A stretch of DNA of 64,000 nucleotides from Sphingomonas_E sp042693015. GTDB taxonomy: Bacteria; Pseudomonadota; Alphaproteobacteria; Sphingomonadales; Sphingomonadaceae. The stretch spans positions 2,046,001-2,110,000 of the forward strand of contig NZ_CP170544.1 of NCBI RefSeq assembly GCF_042693015.1, read 5' to 3'. Below, one piece after another: positions 40,457 to 49,392 of this stretch (position 1 is the first letter of the stretch; each line of letters opens with the position of its first letter). The notes under the pieces were generated by a model. That model ran no database searches. It was not told the origin of the DNA and saw only the letters and a program-made list of their open reading frames with translations. The position numbers were made by a program, and so were the translations under genes.

Positions 40457-41290
40457 TCAGGCTAGCCCGGACATCGCATCGAAGGGCACGCCGCCAAGCG
40501 CGTGGCCCATCGGTCCATGTCCCGCCCCCAGGCCCGGCGCGGCGAGGAGAGCCGCGCGCAGATAATCCCGCGCGCGATCGACCGAGAGCTGGAGCGCGAG
40601 GCCGGTCGCAAGGCCCGTGGCGATGCCGCTCGCCAGCGTGCAGCCGGTGCCGTGGCTGCTGCGCGTCTCGATACGATCGTTCCAATATTCGACGACGGCG
40701 CCTTCGTGGACGAGGAGATCGCCCATCATCGCGCGGCCGTTGCGCTCGACCGGGGGCAGATGCCCGCCCTTGGCGAGCACGGCGCAGCCATGCGTCTCGA
40801 ACAGGCGGGTCGCCGCCACAAACGCCTCGTCCATATTGGTGACGGGCAGGCCGGTCAGCGCGGCAAGCTCAGGCGCGTTGGGGGTGGCGACCGTGGCGAT
40901 CTTCATCAGCCGCGCGAAGGCGGCGACGGTATCGGCATCGGCCAGCACCGATCCGCTCGACGCCACCATCACCGGATCGAAGACGATCGGCACCTCGCCC
41001 ATCGCCTCCAGCCGCGTCGCCACGGCATTGGCGGTTTCGGCCGATCCGATCATGCCGATCTTGACGGCATCCACGCCGATATCCTCCGCCACCGCGTCGA
41101 TCTGGGCGATCACCATCTCGGCAGGCACGGCATGGACGGCGGTGACGCCCAGCGTGTTCTGCGCGGTGATCGCAGCGATCGCGGTCATCGGATGGCCGCC
41201 GAGCATGGTCACCGTGCGGATGTCGGCCTGGATGCCGGCGCCACCGCCCGAATCGGAACCGGCAATGATGAGGACGCGGGGAATGGTCAC
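40457..41290 (-). CDS. thiD: Hydroxymethylpyrimidine/phosphomethylpyrimidine kinase
   Basis: ThiD phosphorylates the pyrimidine half of thiamine twice. The 277-residue protein has the ribokinase-like opening VLIIAGSDSGGGAGIQADIRT, GMIGSAETANAV, VFDPVMVASSG, VTPN-like VATPNAPEL, and the ATP-site GTGCTLASGIAT. The start is GTG at 41290, which overlaps the glmM stop as GTGA. Upstream in-frame sequence is the shadow of glmM in another frame and was left out. It sits in a glmM-thiD-rnhB run. Confidence 0.94.
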   Translation of the reverse strand: MTIPRVLIIAGSDSGGGAGIQADIRTVTMLGGHPMTAIAAITAQNTLGVTAVHAVPAEMVIAQIDAVAEDIGVDAVKIGMIGSAETANAVATRLEAMGEVPIVFDPVMVASSGSVLADADTVAAFARLMKIATVATPNAPELAALTGLPVTNMDEAFVAATRLFETHGCAVLAKGGHLPPVERNGRAMMGDLLVHEGAVVEYWNDRIETRSSHGTGCTLASGIATGLATGLALQLSVDRARDYLRAALLAAPGLGAGHGPMGHALGGVPFDAMSGLA

Positions 41291-42621
41291 GCCGCCTTCA
41301 CCGCCTCGCAGATGCTGTCGACGACTTCGGCCACCAGCGCCTCGTCCTCGCCCTCTGCCATCACGCGGATCAGCGGCTCGGTGCCGGACTTGCGGATGAC
41401 GAGCCGGCCGGCGGACGCGAGCCGCGTTTCGGCATGGGCGATGGCTTTCTTGACACTCTCCTGCTCCAGTGGCGCGCCGCCCTTGAAGCGGACATTCTTG
41501 AGCAGTTGGGGCAGCGGATCGAACTGGCGAAGCAGTTCGTGCGCGGGCCGGCCCGATTGGACGAGTTCGGCCAGCACCTGGAGGGCCGCCACGAGGCCAT
41601 CCCCGGTCGTCGCGTGATCGGACAGGATGATATGGCCCGATTGCTCGCCGCCGACATTGAAGCCATGCGCGCGCATCGCTTCCAGCACATGGCGGTCGCC
41701 CACCGCGGTGCGGTGCAGCTTGAGGCCGTGACCGTCCAGATGGCGCTCGAGGCCGAGATTGGACATCACCGTCGCGACCACGCCGCCACCGCGCAGCAGC
41801 CCCTGGCGCGCCCAGGAGGCGCCAATCAACGCCATCAACTGGTCGCCATCGATCACGTTGCCCCTGTCGTCGACCACGATCAGACGGTCGGCGTCGCCAT
41901 CCAGCGCGATGCCGATATCCGCGCGGGTCTCGACCACCTTGGCGACCAAAGCCGCCGGGTCGGTCGATCCACATTTGGCGTTGATGTTGATGCCGTCGGG
42001 CGACACGCCGAGCGAAATCACTTCCGCGCCCAGTTCCCACAGGGCGGCCGGCGCCACCTGATAGGCCGCGCCATTGGCGCAATCGACGACGATCCGCAGA
42101 CCATCCAGCTTCAGTCGGTCGGGGAAGGTCGACTTGGCGGCGTGGATGTAGCGGCCGCGCGCATCCTCCACGCGGCGGGCACGGCCGATCTCGTCGGACG
42201 GCACCAGCACCGGCTGGGCTTCCAGCAGCGCCTCGATCGCCGCCTCGTCCGCGTCCGACAGCTTATAGCCGTCGGGGCCGAACAGCTTGATGCCATTGTC
42301 CGCGAATGGATTGTGGCTGGCGGAGATCATCACGCCGATATCGGCGCGCATCGAACGGGTGAGCAAAGCCACCGCCGGCGTCGGCATCGGCCCGACCAGG
42401 ACGACATCCATGCCGACGCTGGTGAAACCCGCAACCAGCGCGGATTCCATCATATAACCGGACAGACGGGTGTCCTTGCCGATCACGACGCGGTGGCGAT
42501 GATCGCCGCGGACGAAGTGGGCGCCGGCCGCCTGACCGACGCGCATCGCGATCTCCGCGGTCATCGGCGCCTCGTTGGTGCGCCCGCGAATCCCGTCCGT
42601 ACCGAAATATTTCCTTGCCAT
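41287..42621 (-). CDS. glmM: Phosphoglucosamine mutase
   Basis: GlmM interconverts glucosamine-6-phosphate and glucosamine-1-phosphate for peptidoglycan and lipopolysaccharide. The 444-residue protein starts MARKYFGTDGIRG, has the phosphoserine loop ISASHNP with Ser102, the metal loop ALDGDADRLI and the phosphate-binding RKSGTEPLIRVM near the end. The start at 42621 was chosen at the conserved N-terminus; the longer frame to 43095 is antisense to a transporter gene. It is divergent from that transporter with an 85-bp gap, and heads the glmM-thiD-rnhB run. Confidence 0.96.
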   Translation of the reverse strand: MARKYFGTDGIRGRTNEAPMTAEIAMRVGQAAGAHFVRGDHRHRVVIGKDTRLSGYMMESALVAGFTSVGMDVVLVGPMPTPAVALLTRSMRADIGVMISASHNPFADNGIKLFGPDGYKLSDADEAAIEALLEAQPVLVPSDEIGRARRVEDARGRYIHAAKSTFPDRLKLDGLRIVVDCANGAAYQVAPAALWELGAEVISLGVSPDGININAKCGSTDPAALVAKVVETRADIGIALDGDADRLIVVDDRGNVIDGDQLMALIGASWARQGLLRGGGVVATVMSNLGLERHLDGHGLKLHRTAVGDRHVLEAMRAHGFNVGGEQSGHIILSDHATTGDGLVAALQVLAELVQSGRPAHELLRQFDPLPQLLKNVRFKGGAPLEQESVKKAIAHAETRLASAGRLVIRKSGTEPLIRVMAEGEDEALVAEVVDSICEAVKAA

Positions 42622-42706
42622 GCCCTGCGTCGATCCTGCCTGTGCCGTGGATTGCGTTCGTCTATTGAGGCGACAGGATAAAGCCAACACCCGGCCGGAG
42701 CGAGCC

Positions 42707-44110
42707 TTGATCGACACCCTTTCCCACTGGATAGACGCGCTGGCCGCGATCGTCTTCTGGAAGATCCCGTTTTTCGGCACCCAGATCGAAGCGATCGTGC
42801 TGTGGCTGGCGATCCCGATGCTGCTGTTCACATTCTGGCTGGGCGTGCCGCAGATCACCGGCATCAAGCTGGGCTGGAAAGCGATGCGCGGCCATTTCGC
42901 CGATCCCGACCATCCCGGCGAAATGAGCCAGTTCGCGGCGCTTTCGACCGCGCTTTCGGGGACGCTCGGCCTCGGCAATATCGCCGGCGTCGCGATCGCG
43001 ATCGCGATCGGCGGGCCGGGCGCGGCCTTCTGGCAGTTCGTGATCGGCATCTTCGCGATGGCGCTGAAGGCGGCGGAAGTGACGCTGGGCCTCAAATATC
43101 GCGAGGTCGACCGGCGCGGCGTGCTGCGCGGCGGGCCGATGTATGTGCTGAAGAACGGCCTGAAGGCGCGCGGCTGGCCGAAGATCGGCCTCGTCCTCGG
43201 CGGCTTCTACGCGGTATTCGCACTGGGCGGCGCGATCCCGCTCGTCCAGGTGAATCAGAGCTATGCGCAGGTGAGCGCGGTGGCGGGCGCGGATTTTTCG
43301 CTCGCTTATGGCATCGGCATGGCAATCGCGGTGTCGCTGGTCGTCGTCGGAGGCGCGCGCTGGCTGGGCAAGGTGACGGTGCTGCTCGTCCCCGGCATGA
43401 GCGTGCTCTACATGGCGGCGGCCCTTGCCGTGGTCCTTTACCACTGGACGGACATTCCGGCCGCTTTCGCCACGATCATCTCCGACGCCTTCACCGGCCA
43501 GGCGGTCGCGGGCGGCGCGGTGGGCGCGTTCGTCGTCGGCATGCGCCGCGCGGTCTATTCCTGCGAGGCGGGCGTCGGTTCGGCGGTGATGGCGCACTCG
43601 GCTGCGCGAACCAAGGAACCCGCATCGGAAGGCATGGTCGCGCTGCTCGAACCGCTGTTCGACACCGTCATCATGTGCTCGCTGACCGCGCTCATGATCG
43701 TCGTTTCGGGCGTGTGGGACGACGGGTTCAAGGACATCGCGATGGCATCGGCCGCCTTCGCTGGCGTCTTCTCCTGGTTTCCTTATGTCCTCGCCGTCGC
43801 GGTGGTGCTGTTCGCTTATGCAACGCTGATCGCGTGGGGATATTATGGCGGGCAGGCCTGGGCCTATCTGTTCGGCCCGTCGCGCGCGGCCACGATCACC
43901 TATCGCGTGCTTTATTGCGTGGCGCTGCCGATCGGCGCGGTGCTGGATATCAGCCGCGTCATCAACCTGGTCGACAGCGCCTTCTTCCTGATGGCGGCGC
44001 CCAACGTCGTGGCGCTTTACCTGTTCGCGCCCGAGGTGCGGCGCGAGATCCGCGGTTATATCCAGCGGATGCGCGCGCCGACCAACGAGCCCGTCACGCT
44101 TCCGGGATAG
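42707..44110 (+). CDS. Sodium:alanine symporter family (AGCS) transporter
   Basis: This 467-residue integral membrane protein has about eleven hydrophobic helices and the AGCS signatures: FWLGVPQITGIKLGWKAMRGHF, ALSTALSGTLGLGNIAGVAIAIAIGGPGAAFWQ, and GMRRAVYSCEAGVGSAVMAHSAARTKEPASEGMVALLEP. Family members import alanine or glycine with sodium. The start is TTG at 42707 because GGAG lies six bases upstream and the protein then begins just before the first helix; the ATG-started frame at 42575 overlaps glmM. Its stop overlaps the 3' end of the convergent Gre-like gene by 17 bp. Confidence 0.9.
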   Translation: MIDTLSHWIDALAAIVFWKIPFFGTQIEAIVLWLAIPMLLFTFWLGVPQITGIKLGWKAMRGHFADPDHPGEMSQFAALSTALSGTLGLGNIAGVAIAIAIGGPGAAFWQFVIGIFAMALKAAEVTLGLKYREVDRRGVLRGGPMYVLKNGLKARGWPKIGLVLGGFYAVFALGGAIPLVQVNQSYAQVSAVAGADFSLAYGIGMAIAVSLVVVGGARWLGKVTVLLVPGMSVLYMAAALAVVLYHWTDIPAAFATIISDAFTGQAVAGGAVGAFVVGMRRAVYSCEAGVGSAVMAHSAARTKEPASEGMVALLEPLFDTVIMCSLTALMIVVSGVWDDGFKDIAMASAAFAGVFSWFPYVLAVAVVLFAYATLIAWGYYGGQAWAYLFGPSRAATITYRVLYCVALPIGAVLDISRVINLVDSAFFLMAAPNVVALYLFAPEVRREIRGYIQRMRAPTNEPVTLPG

Positions 44111-44564
44111 GCGCGACCGAGAGTATCTTCAGCGCTTCCGTTTTTCCGGCGAAGTCCACCTTGTCGCCCTTGCCCGCGCCGATCAGCGCGCGGGCAAGCG
44201 GGGCAGTGAAGCTGATCCGCCCCGCCGTCGGTTCTGCCTCGTCGTCGCCGACAATATCGATCACGCGATCGGCGCCGGCCTGACGGAAGGTGACGCGCGA
44301 ACCGAAGGCGACTTCGCCATCGTCATGCGGCAGCGTCACCTGCGCGGTCGCGCGGCGGACATGCCAGTATCGGAGCTCCCGCTTGATCGGCGCGAGAGTC
44401 TCCTCATCGCCACCAGCGGCGATCGCAGCCTCGCGCTTCGCGACTTCCGCCTCGATCAGCGCAAGGCCGCGTGCGGTTACGAGATTGGGGCCAACCGGGA
44501 TAGGCAGCTCTGGCCGGGGTTCCTTATGTTCTTCATCCGAATCCCGCCGAAACGCGACGCTCAT
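44094..44564 (-). CDS. GreA/GreB family transcription elongation factor-like protein
   Basis: The 156-residue protein has a helical N-terminal part (LVTARGLALIEAEVAKREAAIAAGG) and a C-terminal FKBP-like domain with VAFGSRVTFRQAGADRVIDIVGDDEAEPTAGRISFTAPLARALIGAGKGDKVDF, the Gre signature. It is shorter in the coiled coil than GreA, so it could be a Gre-like factor binding the RNA polymerase secondary channel without the cleavage role. The ATG at 44564 has AAGAGGACAGG upstream. It is divergent from the MFS gene, with a pair of hairpins in between. Confidence 0.85.
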   Translation of the reverse strand: MSVAFRRDSDEEHKEPRPELPIPVGPNLVTARGLALIEAEVAKREAAIAAGGDEETLAPIKRELRYWHVRRATAQVTLPHDDGEVAFGSRVTFRQAGADRVIDIVGDDEAEPTAGRISFTAPLARALIGAGKGDKVDFAGKTEALKILSVAPIPEA

Positions 44565-44671
44565 TTCAACCTGTCCTCTTGGTAATCCTGCGTGACGCGA
44601 CAATGAGTGGAGGCATCCCGCTATGCCGGCATAGCGTTCGCCGCGGCACAGAAGTTCCACCCCTGCCACCA

Positions 44672-44713
44672 TTCGTCGCAAATGCGACGAAGCCTCCATT
44701 TCCGCAATGGAGG
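44672..44713. promoter_or_regulatory. Two tandem perfect inverted repeats in a divergent promoter region
   Basis: TTCGTCGCAAATGCGACGAA (44672-44691, nine-base arms) is followed by CCTCCATT-TCCGC-AATGGAGG (44693-44713, eight-base arms). Both are perfect and lie between the Gre-like gene and the MFS transporter gene. They could be operator sites or RNA hairpins in either leader. Confidence 0.5.
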
Positions 44714-44814
44714 ACCATAATTCATCGCTATGTCCGAAACGCGCCAGCATCGCCAATAGGCGGCCGCGTGCCCTGATGGCAGCTTCCCCGAAACGGACAC
44801 GACGGGGAAACAGC

Positions 44815-46011
44815 ATGCGGATCGACGATGCGGCGATGACACGCGGGCGCCTGATCACGATCCAGATCCTGTCGGCGAGCGGCGCGGGGCTGAACTCGTT
44901 GATCCCGATGGCGGTGAGCCCGGCGCTGCCGGCGATGGCGCTCCATTTCGGCGGAGGGGCGGAAGGCGAACTCGCCGCCAAATTGGTCATGTCCACGCCG
45001 GCGCTTTCCATCGCCATCACCTCGCTGTTCGTCGGGCTGATCGCCCAGCGTTTCGGCTATCGAACCTGCATGCTGTTCGCGCTCGGCCTCTTCGTGCTTG
45101 CCGGCGCGGCGGGACTGATCGCGAATTCGATGCCCGCGCTGCTCGCCAGCCGTGTTGCCATCGGCGTCGCCGGCGCGTTCATCGGCACGATCACCATGGC
45201 GCTGGCCGGCCTGTTCGAAGCCCGTGTGCGAGACAGGCTGATCGGCTTTTCGAGCGCGCTGGGCGGAGGTTGCTCGATCCTTGGGCTCAGTCTGGGCGGG
45301 GCCATGGTCGATGCCGAGGGATGGCGCGCGCCCTTCATTCTCTATCTCGCGGGCATTCCTGCCTTCATCGCCGCCTGGTACGCCATCCGGCCGCAGATCG
45401 GCCAATCGGTGGGACGTCCGGCCGATGCCGTTGAGGAAGCGTTTCCCTGGCGACAACTCGCGCCGGTCTATCTGCTGATGCTGGTAATGGCGATCGGCTT
45501 CTTCACGCCGGGTATCCATGGCCCCTTCCTGCTGGCGGAGCGCGGCGTAACCAGTGCGACGACGCAAGGCATGCTGATTTCGGTATTCGCGGCCACCTCC
45601 GCCATCAGCGCCGCCGGCTTCGGCTTCATCCGGCCGCGGCTGGGCGAGCGCTGGATCAAGGTGGTGATGCTGTTGATGATCGGCGGCGGCCTTGCGGGGA
45701 TGGCGGCGGCCACATCCACCTATCAGCTTGTCGCGGCGCTGCTGGTGGGCGGCATCGGCAGCGGCCTGGCGACGCCGCAGGTGACGGCGATGGTGATCGA
45801 ACGCACGCCGCCGCATCGCCACGCGCATGCGCTGGGCCTGATGTATAGCGCGATCTTCCTCGGCCAGTTCGTCAATCCGCTCGCGCTCGATCCGCTGCGG
45901 CTTGCGCTTGGCCTTTCGGGGATGTTCCTGAGCTTCGGCCTCGCCCTGATGGCCGCCGCTATGCTGACGGCATTGTTGTCCTCAAAGCATACATCGCGCG
46001 TCATGGCTTGA
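44815..46011 (+). CDS. Major facilitator superfamily transporter
   Basis: A 398-residue membrane protein with twelve predicted helices. The first half has the loop motif GLIAQRFGYRTCML (MFS motif A type GxLADRxGRR) and LASRVAIGVAGAFIGTITMALAG; the second half shows a weaker repeat near RLGERWIK. The drug:proton antiporter type is most likely, but the substrate is unknown. The ATG at 44815 is preceded by GGGGAA. Its upstream region carries two tandem perfect inverted repeats, which may bind a regulator encoded elsewhere. Confidence 0.88.
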   Translation: MRIDDAAMTRGRLITIQILSASGAGLNSLIPMAVSPALPAMALHFGGGAEGELAAKLVMSTPALSIAITSLFVGLIAQRFGYRTCMLFALGLFVLAGAAGLIANSMPALLASRVAIGVAGAFIGTITMALAGLFEARVRDRLIGFSSALGGGCSILGLSLGGAMVDAEGWRAPFILYLAGIPAFIAAWYAIRPQIGQSVGRPADAVEEAFPWRQLAPVYLLMLVMAIGFFTPGIHGPFLLAERGVTSATTQGMLISVFAATSAISAAGFGFIRPRLGERWIKVVMLLMIGGGLAGMAAATSTYQLVAALLVGGIGSGLATPQVTAMVIERTPPHRHAHALGLMYSAIFLGQFVNPLALDPLRLALGLSGMFLSFGLALMAAAMLTALLSSKHTSRVMA

Positions 46012-46066
46012 CCTCGCCCCCGGCGCGGCACAGGGTCCGCGTAACAAGATGAAAACGGGGAGCAAT

Positions 46067-47488
46067 ATGGGGTTATTCGACCGTCGTAAGCCATTGGAAG
46101 ACGCGGCCAATCGTCCAATCGCCGAGCGCCTGGCGCCAAGCCTGTCCTGGCCACATCTGGTGGCTTTGGGCGTCGGCGCGATCGTCGGCACGGGCATATT
46201 GACGCTGATCGGCGTCGGCGCGGACCGGGCGGGCCCCGCCGTGCTGCTCTCCTTCGCGATCGCCGGTGCCATCTGTGCCTGTGCCGCGCTTGCCTATGCC
46301 GAAATGGCGACGATGCTGCCGGCGGCGGGAAGCGCCTATTCCTACAGCTATACGGTGCTGGGCGAGCTGATCGCCTGGGTGGTCGGCTGGAGCCTGATCC
46401 TCGAATATTCGCTCGTCGTTTCCACAGTCGCGGTCGGCTGGTCCGGCTATGCGGCGCCGCTGCTCCATGCATCGACCGGTTTCCCGATGGCGCTGATGCA
46501 AGGGCCGGAGCTGGGTGGCATCGTCAACCTGCCGGCGGTCTTCATCATCGCCGTGGTCGCCGGGTTGCTGATGGTCGGCACGCGCGAAAGTGCGACGCTG
46601 AACGCCATCCTGGTGCTGGTGAAGATCGCGACGCTGGCCTTGTTCGTGGCCGTCGCCCTCCCCTATTTCGACACGGCCAATCTGGAGCCGTTCAGCCCGT
46701 TCGGCTTTGCCAAGTCGATGAACGCCGACGGCGTGGAACGCGGCGTGATGGCGGCGGCGGCGATCATCTTCTTCGCCTTCTACGGCTTCGACGCCATTTC
46801 CACCGCGGCGGAGGAAACCAAGAATCCGTCGCGCGACCTGCCGATCGGCATCGTCGGATCGATGCTGATCTGCACGCTGATCTACATGCTGGTCGCGGCG
46901 GCTGCCGTGGGGGCATTGCCCTTCACGCGCTTCGCCGACAGCCCCGAGCCGCTGGCGCTGATCCTGCGCGAAATCGGCCAGGGCCAAGTCGCCACGATCG
47001 TCGCCGCCGCCGCCGTGATCGCGCTGCCCACGGTGCTGCTGGCCTTCCTGTTCGGGCAGAGCCGCATCTTCCTGGTGATGGCGCGCGACGGCTTCCTGCC
47101 GCCGCGGCTGGCCCAGCTTTCGAAGCGCGGCACGCCGGTGCGGATCACGCTGATTACTGCCGCCTTCGTGGCGGTGATCGCCGGCTTCGTGCCGCTGGAC
47201 GAGATCGCTGCGCTGGCCAATTCGGGCACGCTCATTGCGTTCATCGCGGTCGCCGTCTGCATGCTGGTGATGCGCCGCCGCGCCCCGAATATCGAGCGCC
47301 CCTTCCGCACGCCGGCGGTGTGGCTGGTCGGCGCGGGCGCGATCCTCGGCTGCCTCTATCTGTTCCTGAACCTGCCGATCAAGACGCAGATCTGGTTCTT
47401 CGTCTGGAACGGCTTCGGGCTGGTGGTCTATTTCCTCTACGGCCGGCCGCGCAGCCTGGTGGGCCAGCGGGAGACGGCGAAGAACTGA
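46067..47488 (+). CDS. APC family amino acid permease
   Basis: The 473-residue membrane protein has twelve hydrophobic helices and the amino acid-polyamine-organocation signature GVGAIVGTGILTLIGVGADRAGPAVLLSFAIAGAICACAALAYAEMATMLPAAGSAYSY. It resembles the cationic amino acid transporter subgroup. The ATG at 46067 (MGLFDRR) was chosen over 46049 because GGGGAG lies four bases upstream. It follows the MFS gene on the same strand by 55 bp and ends in a perfect hairpin shared with the convergent phosphatase gene. Confidence 0.9.
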   Translation: MGLFDRRKPLEDAANRPIAERLAPSLSWPHLVALGVGAIVGTGILTLIGVGADRAGPAVLLSFAIAGAICACAALAYAEMATMLPAAGSAYSYSYTVLGELIAWVVGWSLILEYSLVVSTVAVGWSGYAAPLLHASTGFPMALMQGPELGGIVNLPAVFIIAVVAGLLMVGTRESATLNAILVLVKIATLALFVAVALPYFDTANLEPFSPFGFAKSMNADGVERGVMAAAAIIFFAFYGFDAISTAAEETKNPSRDLPIGIVGSMLICTLIYMLVAAAAVGALPFTRFADSPEPLALILREIGQGQVATIVAAAAVIALPTVLLAFLFGQSRIFLVMARDGFLPPRLAQLSKRGTPVRITLITAAFVAVIAGFVPLDEIAALANSGTLIAFIAVAVCMLVMRRRAPNIERPFRTPAVWLVGAGAILGCLYLFLNLPIKTQIWFFVWNGFGLVVYFLYGRPRSLVGQRETAKN

Positions 47489-47497
47489 ACCGATAAT

Positions 47498-47519
47498 GGG
47501 CGGGGTTTTGGCCCCGCCC
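47498..47519. terminator. Hairpin between convergent permease and phosphatase genes
   Basis: GGGCGGGG-TTTTGG-CCCCGCCC forms a perfect eight-base GC stem. It starts ten bases after the permease stop and touches the stop codon of the convergent phosphatase. There is no T-run on either strand, so it is a weak intrinsic terminator at best. Confidence 0.55.
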
Positions 47520-48298
47520 TACCCTTCCGCGGTCAGGAACCAGCGGTCCTCCGCTTCGATACCGATCGCCGTCAACCGGCCGCTTGCGTAAGCGCCGGTA
47601 TCGATGCCGATGCGGTTGCCGCGATCGTCTGGCTCCTGACTGATCGTGTGGCCATGGACCACGACGACGCCATGATCGGCCTGCGAATTGAGGAATTCGC
47701 GGCGGATCCACCGCATGTCGGCAATATCCTGTTCCGCGATCGGCACGCCCGGGCGGATGCCGGCATGGACGAACAGATAGTCGCCAAAGCGGAAACCGTC
47801 GCCGAAGCTTTTCAGGAAGGCGATATGTTCGGCCGGCACGCGATCACGGAGCATCGCGGCCATCTCCTGCTCGTCCTCGGCCCCGAGCAGCGCATCGACA
47901 TCGACGCCATAGCTGCGCGCGCATTCCACGCCACCGAACTGCAGCCAGCCAGAAATCAACTCGTCCTCGCCCTCGAGGATGCGGAGGAACAGTTCCTCAT
48001 GGTTGCCCAGCAGGAAGACGAAGGTCACGCCAGGCAGCGGTTGGGAACGAAGCAGTTCCAGCACCTTGCGTGAATCGGGTCCGCGGTCGATGAGATCGCC
48101 GAGCAGCACGATATAGATCTTGTCGACGGCGCCGCGCCGGAGATTGTCCTGACCGATCTGGCCGAGCAGCGACACGAGCTGATCGAAGCAGCCATGCACG
48201 TCCCCGATCGCATAGCAACGGCTGTCCACCGCGCCCTCGGGCGGCTTCTGCGACAGCTGCTCACGCGCCTTGCGCGATCGGAACGAAAAGAAATTCAT
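47519..48298 (-). CDS. Calcineurin-like serine/threonine protein phosphatase, paralogue 1
   Basis: The 259-residue enzyme has the metallophosphoesterase motifs in order: GDVHG (near residue 33), GDLIDRG (67), GNHE (98), and the later VHAGIRPG and VVVHGH. This pattern matches bacterial PrpA-like protein phosphatases or bis-tetraphosphatase-like enzymes. A paralogue on the same strand lies 137 bp upstream. The two share the C-terminal RNRIGIDTGAY/GNRIGIDTGAY block, so they arose by tandem duplication. It could act on kinases of the neighbouring polysaccharide locus, but nothing in the sequence shows that. Confidence 0.9.
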   Translation of the reverse strand: MNFFSFRSRKAREQLSQKPPEGAVDSRCYAIGDVHGCFDQLVSLLGQIGQDNLRRGAVDKIYIVLLGDLIDRGPDSRKVLELLRSQPLPGVTFVFLLGNHEELFLRILEGEDELISGWLQFGGVECARSYGVDVDALLGAEDEQEMAAMLRDRVPAEHIAFLKSFGDGFRFGDYLFVHAGIRPGVPIAEQDIADMRWIRREFLNSQADHGVVVVHGHTISQEPDDRGNRIGIDTGAYASGRLTAIGIEAEDRWFLTAEG

Positions 48299-48435
48299 TA
48301 CCCCAACCCGTCGGCTCCAGCCGCAAATGCAGCCCCCCGGAGCCGTGCGCCAGATTAGTCCATTATGGCGTGAGGACCAACGCTTTCCTGCGGCTTAGGT
48401 ATCAATTGCTGCGGCGCGGCCACACAAAGCACCGG

Positions 48436-49221
48436 TCAGGTCGAGATCAGCCAATGGTCCGTGCCTTCAAGGCAAAGCGCGGTCAGCCGGCCGGTCCAGT
48501 AGGCGCCGGTGTCGATGCCGATCCGGTTGCGGCGCTTCTGCACCTCCTCGCACGCGCTGTGGCCATGGACCACCACACGCCCATGATCGGCGCGGCTGTC
48601 CAGGAAATCGTCGCGGATCCACAGCAGATCGCGCGGGTCCTGATCCTCGATCACCGTCCCCGGCCGAATGCCGGCATGCACGAACAGATAGTCGCCGACG
48701 ATGGTGTAGTGCGGCAGCGCCTCCAGCCAATTGATCACTTCTGCCGGCACGCATCGGCTGGCCGCGGCCTCGATCTCCTCCGTCGAACCCTGATCGAGGA
48801 GCGATGAGGACACGCCCCAGCTTTCGAGCGCGGCGCGCCCGCCCATCGCCAGCCATTGCCGCATCGCGCCCGGCTGGCCGCGTAGCGCGTCCACCGCAAT
48901 CGCCTCATGATTGCCCATCAGTACGGTGATGTGGGTATCTTCGTCGAAGGCGCGCAGCAGATCGACCACCGATGCGCTGTCCGCGCCGCGATCGATAAAA
49001 TCGCCAAGGACGATGATCTGGGTCGCGCAATCGCCGCGGGCCGAAAGATCGGCCTCGATCCGCTCGAGCAGATGGCCGAGCATGTCGAGACAGCCGTGGA
49101 CGTCGCCGATGGCGCAGACACGCTGCCCTGCTGGAATCGCAGGAGCTGCCCGGCGGGTCCAGGGAAGCAGGTTGCTGGCCAAAGCTTGTATCAACGGGCG
49201 CCGTCCCCCAGTCGCAATCAA
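48436..49221 (-). CDS. Calcineurin-like serine/threonine protein phosphatase, paralogue 2
   Basis: The 261-residue protein has GDVHG, GDFIDRG, GNHE, VHAGIRPG and VVVHGH in the same order as its downstream paralogue, with all metal ligands kept. Its N-terminal 30 residues (LIQALASNLLPWTRRAAPAIPAG) differ from the other copy and are mildly hydrophobic. A TTAACCAT sequence lies about 54 bases upstream of its start on the minus strand, a candidate CtrA-type half-site. It is divergent from the CAP-domain gene. Confidence 0.9.
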   Translation of the reverse strand: MIATGGRRPLIQALASNLLPWTRRAAPAIPAGQRVCAIGDVHGCLDMLGHLLERIEADLSARGDCATQIIVLGDFIDRGADSASVVDLLRAFDEDTHITVLMGNHEAIAVDALRGQPGAMRQWLAMGGRAALESWGVSSSLLDQGSTEEIEAAASRCVPAEVINWLEALPHYTIVGDYLFVHAGIRPGTVIEDQDPRDLLWIRDDFLDSRADHGRVVVHGHSACEEVQKRRNRIGIDTGAYWTGRLTALCLEGTDHWLIST

Positions 49222-49272
49222 CGCACCCGCAACGCCGCCACGACCGGTACGTCCGCGGATCGCGTAGCATGA

Positions 49273-49284
49273 ACATGGTTAACA
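49273..49284 (-). promoter_or_regulatory. TTAACCAT motif upstream of phosphatase paralogue 2
   Basis: On the minus strand GTTAACCAT occurs between the phosphatase and CAP-domain genes. TTAACCAT is the half-site form of the CtrA motif. Two further GTTAACC motifs lie in the intergenic regions at 50557-50571 and 57956-57970. Confidence 0.4.
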
Positions 49285-49392
49285 GCAAAATACAGCAAAG
49301 ATGTTGAACGCCGCGTTCACCAGTTCCGCCAACCAGAGGCCAATCATTCCCGAGACATGCTGCACCCCGGAACCAATTCCGGGAAGGAACGG

